Below are positions 1 through 4,464 of a stretch of DNA of 7,830 nt, piece by piece. Under the pieces are notes generated by a model. It did not search any database and had not been told where the DNA came from. It saw only the letters and a program-made list of their open reading frames with translations. The DNA comes from Candidatus Coatesiibacteriota bacterium (GTDB lineage Bacteria > B130-G9). The stretch lies in NCBI GenBank assembly GCA_016929465.1, contig JAFGIT010000029.1, positions 1 to 7,830 of the forward strand. Reading direction: 5' to 3'. Numbering within the stretch: position 1 is the stretch's first letter; every line of letters starts with the position of its first letter. The position numbers were made by a program, and so were the translations under genes.

Positions 1-747
1 ACCGATCGTCGGTGCGGAGTTTATCTCGGGTCGGATATCGCTGGTTGGTGCAAAGGACCAGTTAAGGGAGCCTTCTGATGACACACTGTACAATAGACCA
101 TTCGCCGCGCCGAAATAGACTGTGCCGTCGCTTGCCACGCCCGGGATCGAGGTGACATTCGCATCGCAATCGTACGACCAGATTAGCGCAGGCGTTCCGG
201 AATCGTGCGAGATGGCAAACAGCTTCGTGAGGCGCCCAGCATAGATGGACTCGTCCGGGCCAAGGGTGATAAATCCCCTTATAGCCGAGGGATTGCGGGA
301 GAGCTCAAAGGTCCAGTCGAGGTCGCCGTCGGGCCCAATCGCGAACAGAACTTGTGCCGCATCGGGCCTCTGACCGGCATTTCCGGTGGCAATGAGCGTC
401 CCATCTGAAAGAAGCACCGGGGAGCCTCCTATAATAGAGAATTGGCCCTGAATGCCTACATCCATCGTCAGATTCACCAGGAGTGTATGGTCTCCGTTAG
501 GCGAATACTTCCCTGCCATAAAGCCTACCGTCCAGATAGAGCCGTCATCCGAGAGTACCAGGTGCGAATCGCCTGCGTCATTGACCATAGGTTGCTGCCA
601 TAGGAGCTCGGGCGACTCAGCCGTTGTCACCGGGGCGAAGCCGGTGTGGTGAAAATCTCTCTGAAACACCGGCCAGAAAGAGCCGGCCATGGACATATTC
701 GCGAAGAGAAAGATGATGAAGGAAAGCAAGATGATCTTTGGTCCCAT
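1..747 (-). CDS. Exported PQQ-like beta-propeller protein, 3' part cut by the window
   Basis: The frame is open from an ATG at 747-745 to the window edge, giving 249 residues without a stop; the C-terminus is missing. The start is set by AAGGAG at 760-755, 7 nt upstream. Residues 1-21 form a signal peptide (MGPK, then a hydrophobic run IILLSFIIFLF, with likely cleavage after SMA), so the protein is exported. Next comes WPVFQRDFHHTGFAP (25-39), the type of opening that precedes PQQ-like propellers. Blade-like repeats follow: LVLSDDGSIWTVG (63-75), PVLLSDGTLIATG (110-122), VLFAIGPDGDLDWTF (133-147) and VASDGTVYFGAANGLLYSV (204-222), each a strand followed by DG-(T/S)-hydrophobic. Such repeats are known from PQQ and BamB-like folds, but nothing here shows a cofactor site or enzyme activity, so it may equally be a structural or binding propeller. 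It has no close upstream partner, as the preceding ~940 bp lack a gene. Confidence 0.88.
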   Translation of the reverse strand, partial: MGPKIILLSFIIFLFANMSMAGSFWPVFQRDFHHTGFAPVTTAESPELLWQQPMVNDAGDSHLVLSDDGSIWTVGFMAGKYSPNGDHTLLVNLTMDVGIQGQFSIIGGSPVLLSDGTLIATGNAGQRPDAAQVLFAIGPDGDLDWTFELSRNPSAIRGFITLGPDESIYAGRLTKLFAISHDSGTPALIWSYDCDANVTSIPGVASDGTVYFGAANGLLYSVSSEGSLNWSFAPTSDIRPEINSAPTIG

Positions 748-754
748 CGAGGTT

Positions 755-760
755 CTCCTT
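755..760 (-). promoter_or_regulatory. Ribosome binding site of the PQQ-like propeller gene
   Basis: On the minus strand this reads AAGGAG and lies 7 nt before the ATG at 747. It fixes the start of a gene whose end is not in the window. Confidence 0.8.
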
Positions 761-1190
761 ATGTCTCGTTGAATCCGCAGGTTTGACCTTTGGTCTGCGC
801 CATGCGGCTATTCACGTGATGCCCCGCCGGGGGATTATCTGAACAAGGTAGATCAATTGGAGAGCAATTTTCTGAAATCAATGCTTGCTCCAGATACCCA
901 CAATTTTGAGTTATACCCGCCTATGCCGAGTCTCTGCCGAGGCAATAAAGCGGAATTCTCTTCACCGGTTCAATGCTACAATGCTGCTCCTTGGCCTGGT
1001 ATGTGTCAAGAGCTAAAATCATATTCCAGGCATTATGATGATGTACGCATATTTATAGTCTAGTGTGTGCTTCAAGGAGGGGCAGGGCGGCGGTAGAGCG
1101 CTTAAGGATACTGCGCAAATCGGCTTTGTGATGGCAGATCGATGCTGGGGTGCGTAGGTTATCGATGTCAGACAGGCGCTGGTCTCGGTG
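761..1190. other. Intergenic stretch with no recognisable gene
   Basis: About 430 bp upstream of the propeller gene. Short open frames exist on both strands, but none has a convincing ribosome site, a plausible start or a recognisable protein. Small features only: a CCCC-GCC-GGGG mini-hairpin at 822-832, a TCACGTGA palindrome at 812-819, and the 12-mer ATCAATTGGAGA at 852-863, which recurs at 3833-3844. I could not place a good promoter for the propeller gene here. Confidence 0.6.
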
Positions 1191-1191
1191 G

Positions 1192-1256
1192 AAAAATAGC
1201 GATTAAATCAGGCGACCTCACCACGCCCCGCCGCAGTGAGGGGTACTCCTCGCCAT
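1192..1256 (-). ncRNA. Possible short structured RNA downstream of a minus-strand promoter
   Basis: This is a hypothesis from local structure. The minus-strand promoter at 1290-1262 would start transcription near 1256. The transcript would at once enter a GC-rich fold: GGCGA (minus 1254-1250) can pair with TCGCC (minus 1215-1211), and inside it CCTCAC (1241-1236) pairs with GTGAGG (1221-1216) around a 14-nt loop, with an 8-nt bulge on one side. A run of five U follows at 1196-1192. The U-run is about 14 nt away from the stem, so it is not a textbook intrinsic terminator. No known RNA family was recognised. The same bases could belong to a 5' leader or to nothing functional. Confidence 0.22.
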
Positions 1257-1261
1257 ATATA

Positions 1262-1290
1262 AATATAATCCCTGCTTGACAATCTGTCAA
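1262..1290 (-). promoter_or_regulatory. Sigma70-like promoter, minus strand (TTGACA-N17-TATATT)
   Basis: On the minus strand TTGACA lies at 1290-1285, then exactly 17 nt, then TATATT at 1267-1262. The -35 box is a full consensus match and the spacing is optimal. Its -35 lies in the right arm of a 17-bp palindrome whose left arm is the -35 of the opposite promoter. No convincing gene lies immediately downstream; the propeller gene starts about 510 bp away. Confidence 0.5.
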
Positions 1291-1291
1291 G
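1275..1291. promoter_or_regulatory. Perfect 7-bp inverted repeat covering both -35 boxes; candidate operator
   Basis: CTTGACA, 3-nt spacer ATC, TGTCAAG. Both arms contain the -35 hexamers of the two divergent promoters, so a dimer bound here would block both. It may also be simply the consequence of two back-to-back consensus -35 elements. No binding protein can be named. Confidence 0.45.
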
Positions 1292-1304
1292 TCAAAACTA
1301 TATT
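1276..1304 (+). promoter_or_regulatory. Sigma70-like promoter, plus strand (TTGACA-N17-TATATT)
   Basis: TTGACA at 1276-1281, 17 nt, TATATT at 1299-1304. It has the same boxes and spacing as the opposite promoter. It points to the Lrp-family gene about 385 bp away, through the hairpin element at 1418-1578, so it could be a distal promoter of the operon or drive an unseen short transcript. Confidence 0.5.
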
Positions 1305-1417
1305 CATTGAAATATGATAAGGTATGTTCATTTATTGTAAAGTTGAATGACAAATAGTGCGATAATTGCACTCGGCTATCGGAACGGCCGTCAGCCCCGA
1401 TTTCTATCCTCACCGTC

Positions 1418-1578
1418 GAGGCGGTAACATAAGTCATCTCGCAAGGGGAGTGACGAATGACTCGAGCTCGATGCATACCACCTGTAGGGGCCGGTCTTGT
1501 GCCTGCCCGAATATATAGATGGGCGGGGACAAGCCACCGCCCCTACGCGACACGAAATCCGACTTATGTTACAGCCTC
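1418..1578. mobile_element. MITE-like inverted-repeat element, about 161 bp
   Basis: The left arm at 1418-1435 (GAGGCGGTAACATAAGTC) is repeated in inverted form at 1561-1578, with 17 of 18 positions matching (the mismatch pairs 1423 with 1573). Between them sits a GC-rich hairpin at 1484-1546. There is no transposase frame, so if mobile it would be a non-autonomous element moved in trans. I see no clear target-site duplication. The open frame through the core reads VGAGLVPAR, a string that I recall as a common spurious translation of GTAGGGGC-type dispersed repeats in many bacterial genomes. That recollection supports a repeat and not a gene, but it was not checked here. Confidence 0.55.
1484..1546. 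repeat. GTAGGGGC...GCCCCTAC hairpin core of the element
   Basis: GTAGGGGC (1484-1491) pairs with GCCCCTAC (1539-1546). After an internal loop, CTTGT (1496-1500) pairs with ACAAG (1529-1533), and CCC (1506-1508) can pair with GGG (1521-1523) around an AT-rich loop. It is a long imperfect stem of a type found as dispersed intergenic repeats. Confidence 0.65.
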
Positions 1579-1610
1579 CGTGATGCAGCCCCTGTCAATT
1601 GAGAATTATC

Positions 1611-1638
1611 TTGACGAATGGCTGATATGGCTTATATT
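1611..1638 (+). promoter_or_regulatory. Probable promoter of the Lrp-lat operon (TTGACG-N16-TATATT)
   Basis: TTGACG at 1611-1616, 16 nt, TATATT at 1633-1638. The start of transcription would fall near 1645, leaving a leader of about 44 nt to the TTG start at 1689. It lies in an AT-rich island just downstream of the inverted-repeat element. Confidence 0.55.
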
Positions 1639-1654
1639 GTTTAGTGAATAAGCC
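1629..1654. promoter_or_regulatory. Inverted repeat over the -10 box; candidate regulator site
   Basis: GGCTTAT (1629-1635), 12-nt spacer, ATAAGCC (1648-1654), a perfect 7-bp inverted repeat overlapping the -10 box and the expected start point. In addition, the palindrome-based 9-mer TCAATTGAG lies at 1595-1603 and 1672-1680, on either side of the promoter. Lrp-family proteins commonly control their own genes by binding several AT-rich sites as oligomers, so autoregulation is plausible; this is inference. Confidence 0.4.
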
Positions 1655-1688
1655 TTGTGGCCTAATATTATTCAATTGAGGTGCCTTT

Positions 1689-2177
1689 TTGGACGCAATA
1701 GACTTCCAGATACTCTCGATGCTGCAGGAGGACTGCAAGATACCGCAGGTGGAGCTTGCGAGAAGCGTGGGGCTGTCTCCCGCGTCCATCTCCGAGCGAT
1801 TGAAGAGGCTCGAGAAGAAAGGTGTCGTGAAGTCCTATACCGCGATTCTCGATCCGCATTCGCTCGGGATCAGCATCACAGCGTTCGTCTTTGTGTTCGT
1901 CGAGCATCCGAGCTACGAGGCGGAACTGCTCGCGAAATTGGACGACGTGCCAGAAGTCCAGGAGTGCCACCACGTCACCGGCGATTTCAGCCTGCTTCTG
2001 AAGGTCAGGACCAAGAATATCAAGACATTCGAACACCTTTTATTTCATAGCATAAATAGCATACCCGGGGTGAGGCAGACGAAGACGACCATTGTGCTCT
2101 CTTCACCGAAGGAGACGACACACATCCCCTTCGATACGCCCCCCGAGCAATTAGACGACGATGATCAAGGAGCTTAG
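1689..2177 (+). CDS. Lrp/AsnC-family transcriptional regulator
   Basis: 162 residues, the usual length for the family. The start is TTG at 1689, supported by GAGGTG at 1678-1683 (5 nt spacing) and by the protein beginning DAIDFQIL, which matches the conserved family N-terminus. The HTH domain spans about 4-50, with QVELARSVGLSPASISERLK (20-39) as the helix-turn-helix core. The RAM (effector-binding, oligomerising) domain spans about 64-145, with VTGDFSLLLKV (96-106) as the ligand-loop strand region and IPGV (125-128) before the last strand. Position 101 is Ser where many relatives carry an acidic residue. The tail is acidic (LDDDD near 155-159). It is a cytoplasmic DNA-binding protein, expected to sense an amino acid. 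It lies 5 nt upstream of the lysine aminotransferase gene, which suggests that gene as its target and lysine or a related amino acid as effector. A similar Lrp-type regulator sits next to lat in M. tuberculosis. Confidence 0.93.
   Translation: MDAIDFQILSMLQEDCKIPQVELARSVGLSPASISERLKRLEKKGVVKSYTAILDPHSLGISITAFVFVFVEHPSYEAELLAKLDDVPEVQECHHVTGDFSLLLKVRTKNIKTFEHLLFHSINSIPGVRQTKTTIVLSSPKETTHIPFDTPPEQLDDDDQGA
2167..2172 (+). promoter_or_regulatory. Ribosome binding site of lat inside the end of the regulator gene
   Basis: AAGGAG lies 10 nt before the ATG at 2183 and overlaps the last codons of the upstream gene, so the two cistrons are probably cotranscribed and translationally linked. Confidence 0.65.
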
Positions 2178-2182
2178 GGAAA

Positions 2183-3514
2183 ATGACGATCACGCACAGG
2201 AGTATTGCACCGACTGCCGTTCACGAGACTTTGGGCAAACACATGCTCGTGGACGGATTTGATCTGGTTATCGATCTCGAGAAGAGCAAGGGCAGCCGGC
2301 TATACGATTCTCGGTATAATCGGGAGCTCTTGGACATGTTCTCCTTCTTTGCCTCGAATCCGCTCGGGATGAACCACCCCGCGCTATCCGATGGGGCTTT
2401 CTTGACAAAGCTCACGAGAGCCGCTGTCCACAAGCCCTCGAACTCAGATATTTACACCGTCGAGATGGCGGAGTTTGTTGACACCTTTTCGGAGGTGGCA
2501 TTGCCCAAGCACCTGAATTACCTCTTCTTCGTCGAGGGCGGCGGACTCGCGGTCGAGAACGCGCTCAAGGCTGCATTCGACTGGAAGATACGCAAGAACC
2601 TCTCGGCCGGCTTAACTGGCGAAGTGGGCACAAAGGTCATGCACTTCAAAGAGGCATTCCACGGCAGGACTGGCTACACCCTCTCGCTGACCAACACAGA
2701 ACCCGTCAAGATCAAGTACTTCCCGAAATTCAATTGGCCCCGCATAGAGAACCCGAAGGTCATCTTCCCGCTCGAAGGCGACAATCTCGCATCGGTCAAG
2801 GCGGCCGAAGAACGGGCGCTGGCCCAGATCAAGGCTGAGTTCGAGAAGAGCTCTGGCGACATCGCCGCCATAATCATCGAGCCAATCCAGGGCGAGGGCG
2901 GCGACAACCACTTCCGACCGGAATTCATGCAGGCTCTCCGAAAGGCGGCGACCGACAACGACGCGATGCTGATATTCGACGAGATTCAGACTGGTCTCGG
3001 GCTGACCGGCAAGATGTGGTGCTTCGAGCATTTCGGGATGGAGCCTGATATGGTCTGCTTTGGGAAGAAGAGCCAGGTCTGCGGCTTTGCGTGCAGCAAG
3101 AAGATCGACGAGGTCCCCGAGAACGTGTTCAAGGTCCCGAGCCGCATCAACTCGACCTGGGGCGGCAACCTGGCGGACATGGTTCGCTGCCAGAAGTTCC
3201 TCGAGGTGATCGACGAGGAGAACCTGGTCGATAACGCCGCGAAGATGGGCGATAAGCTGCTGAAAGGTCTGAAGGACATCCAAGGCAGGTCATCCGGAAA
3301 GGTCCTGAGCGCACGCGGTCGGGGACTTATGTGTGCCTTCAACATGGAGAGCGCCGAGCTTCGCGACAAGCTCTTCGGCAAGGCCTATGCGAACGGGCTG
3401 ATCATCCTCAAGACGGGTCCGAGCGGGATCAGGTTCCGCCCGGCGCTGAACGTCACCACAGCCGACATCGACGACGCCCTGACAAAGGTCGAGGCCTCGA
3501 TCAAGCACCTGTAA
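2183..3514 (+). CDS. lat: L-lysine 6-transaminase (lysine epsilon-aminotransferase)
   Basis: 443 residues, close to known Lat proteins. It is a PLP-dependent class III aminotransferase; Lat moves the epsilon-amino group of L-lysine to 2-oxoglutarate, giving 2-aminoadipate 6-semialdehyde, which cyclises to piperideine-6-carboxylate. Visible motifs: DMFSFFASNPLGMNHPAL near the N-terminus; FVEGGGLAVENALK, the cofactor phosphate region; EPIQGEGGDNHF (233-244), in which E238 corresponds to the glutamate that gates substrate in Lat; DEIQTGLGLTG with D266 for the pyridine nitrogen; and FGKKSQVCG, in which K295 should hold PLP because it lies 29 residues after D266, as in GabT. STWGGN follows later. 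The QVCG and GGDNHF strings favour Lat over GABA or ornithine enzymes. It is cytoplasmic and second in an operon with the Lrp-type regulator. No downstream dehydrogenase is adjacent, so the product may be handled by a gene elsewhere. Confidence 0.93.
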   Translation: MTITHRSIAPTAVHETLGKHMLVDGFDLVIDLEKSKGSRLYDSRYNRELLDMFSFFASNPLGMNHPALSDGAFLTKLTRAAVHKPSNSDIYTVEMAEFVDTFSEVALPKHLNYLFFVEGGGLAVENALKAAFDWKIRKNLSAGLTGEVGTKVMHFKEAFHGRTGYTLSLTNTEPVKIKYFPKFNWPRIENPKVIFPLEGDNLASVKAAEERALAQIKAEFEKSSGDIAAIIIEPIQGEGGDNHFRPEFMQALRKAATDNDAMLIFDEIQTGLGLTGKMWCFEHFGMEPDMVCFGKKSQVCGFACSKKIDEVPENVFKVPSRINSTWGGNLADMVRCQKFLEVIDEENLVDNAAKMGDKLLKGLKDIQGRSSGKVLSARGRGLMCAFNMESAELRDKLFGKAYANGLIILKTGPSGIRFRPALNVTTADIDDALTKVEASIKHL

Positions 3515-3849
3515 TATTGACAGGCAGTTTTTCGCTGGTGCGCGGATTGATTTCCGCGCAACCAGCCCCTTCCTAAAGCATAAATCAGTCAGCATCCCCT
3601 ATTATTCGTCAGCGATGCTTCCTTCAGCCACGCCCATTCCCTCTTATGCTAGTTCCTAATGCTTTGACGAATGTCAGAGTCACGGAGATGGATATTTGCG
3701 AACGCATATAGATATAACACCATTTCTTATCGCATTGTGCGAGGATATATTCAGATACAATTGCCATTGACAAGGACCGCCTATGATGTCCAATCTATAT
3801 TCTGGAACGCGGGTAATGGTACAATGAAAACAATCAATTGGAGAATGTT
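3515..3849. other. Intergenic region between lat and the cysteine-rich protein gene
   Basis: About 335 bp. It contains a strong hairpin at 3534-3566, two inverted copies of TGACGAAT (3604-3611 minus, 3665-3672 plus), and scattered promoter-like boxes near 3767-3801 (TTGACA at 3767-3772; TATATT at 3796-3801) whose spacing of 23 nt is too long for a clean sigma70 promoter. An open frame at 3671-3925 has no ribosome site and overlaps the real gene, so I do not call it. Confidence 0.5.
3534..3566. terminator. Stable hairpin after lat; possible terminator without a U-run
   Basis: GCTGGTGCGCGG (3534-3545) pairs with CCGCGC-A-ACCAGC (3554-3566), a 12-bp stem with one bulged A and an 8-nt loop, 20 nt after the lat stop codon. 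The plus strand continues CCCTTCC instead of a T-run, so it is not a classic intrinsic terminator. It may protect the mRNA 3' end or work with Rho. Confidence 0.5.
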
Positions 3850-4374
3850 ATGGGGAAAATATGTATTCTATCTCTCAAGATCGGCCTGTGTGTCGTCGGA
3901 TTGGGGATTTTCTTGGCTGCAATAGCCGTGGTAACGCAGGATGGTAATGCGACGGCGGCGACGCCGGTTGCAGAGAAGATTCAGCAAGTCGATGTGATGC
4001 CTCGTCCAATGCCGAAGTCCTATTCGGTATGCGCTTTGGACTGCGCCTTGACGGCACTGACAGCCGGTGAGGGCGGCCAGTGCTATGCACAATTCTCTTC
4101 GTTTCATCCTGAATGGTCTGGTTCATGCTGCGACCACGCTCCTTCATCAAAAATGCGATTTGACTATCGTCCACAGGGAGAGCTTTATTGGGCTACTATG
4201 GACATAGATCGCGGAGCCTATGATTTTCACGACACCTATGGGTGCAATGGCAACTGGTATATAACTCCCTTTTTTGCCGTTGATAGTAACACGCTATATG
4301 AATTTCAATTCATTTGTCCCACGGAAAACTGTCAATGCCACGACTGGGTCTATATCGGCGAATGCGATGAGTGA
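3850..4374 (+). CDS. Exported cysteine-rich protein of unknown family
   Basis: 174 residues from ATG 3850. An in-frame TTG at 3838 is also open, but GGAGA at 3840-3844, 5 nt before the ATG, favours the ATG. The N-terminus is a signal peptide or membrane anchor: basic start (MGK, K10), hydrophobic core about 11-28 (GLCVVGLGIFLAAIAVV region), with possible cleavage near NATAA (33-37). A Pro-rich linker follows (MPRPMPK, 50-56). The remaining part has ten cysteines, at 61, 65, 78, 93, 94, 132, 156, 161, 163 and 172, arranged C-x3-C, CC, and C-x4-C-x-C near the end, plus many aromatic residues (YWATMDIDRGAYDF; NWYITPFF). An even number of cysteines in an exported domain fits up to five disulfides; metal binding is the alternative. 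I do not recognise the family and assign no function. It lies 90 nt upstream of the propeller gene on the same strand and may be cotranscribed with it, since no terminator separates them. Confidence 0.75.
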   Translation: MGKICILSLKIGLCVVGLGIFLAAIAVVTQDGNATAATPVAEKIQQVDVMPRPMPKSYSVCALDCALTALTAGEGGQCYAQFSSFHPEWSGSCCDHAPSSKMRFDYRPQGELYWATMDIDRGAYDFHDTYGCNGNWYITPFFAVDSNTLYEFQFICPTENCQCHDWVYIGECDE

Positions 4375-4391
4375 GTGTGAGTAGAGCATAG

Positions 4392-4401
4392 CGCAATTGC
4401 G
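4392..4401. repeat. 10-bp perfect palindrome between two exported-protein genes
   Basis: CGCAATTGCG lies 18 nt after the stop codon of the cysteine-rich protein gene. It is too short for a terminator; a binding site or chance are both possible. Confidence 0.35.
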
Positions 4402-4452
4402 TTGAATATTGGCCCGCGTTCCATGTTTTCGAAGGATTCATTGTCCAGAATA

Positions 4453-4458
4453 AAGGAG
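4453..4458 (+). promoter_or_regulatory. Ribosome binding site that sets the propeller gene start
   Basis: AAGGAG lies 6 nt before ATG 4465. This decides against the longer in-frame start at TTG 4402, which would put 21 polar residues in front of the signal peptide. Confidence 0.8.
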
Positions 4459-4464
4459 AAAGGG

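Noticed and set aside
822-832. CCCC-GCC-GGGG mini-hairpin upstream of the left propeller gene
   Set aside because: Only 4 bp with a 3-nt loop and no U-run; not a supportable terminator.
857-1063. A 68-codon open frame starting at TTG
   Set aside because: It has no convincing ribosome site at usable spacing, no recognisable motif, and overlaps no conserved-looking sequence.
1168-1476. A 102-codon open frame on the minus strand with a rather protein-like, AT-rich middle part
   Set aside because: Its first ~20 codons lie in the inverted-repeat element, it runs through the divergent promoters and the GC-rich stem, it has no ribosome site, and its base composition is unlike the real genes. An old gene remnant is possible but not supported.
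1457-1651. A 64-codon open frame on the plus strand reading VGAGLVPAR
   Set aside because: It is the translation of the hairpin element, not a gene.
2612-3283. A 223-codon open frame antisense to lat
   Set aside because: It is a shadow of the GC-rich codon pattern of lat; the plus-strand protein has unmistakable family motifs.
3767-3801. TTGACA and TATATT boxes upstream of the cysteine-rich protein gene
   Set aside because: The spacing is 23 nt, too long for a sigma70 promoter, so I did not call it.
3671-3925. An open frame overlapping the start of the cysteine-rich protein
   Set aside because: It lacks a ribosome site and is out of frame with the gene that has a signal peptide and a good start.
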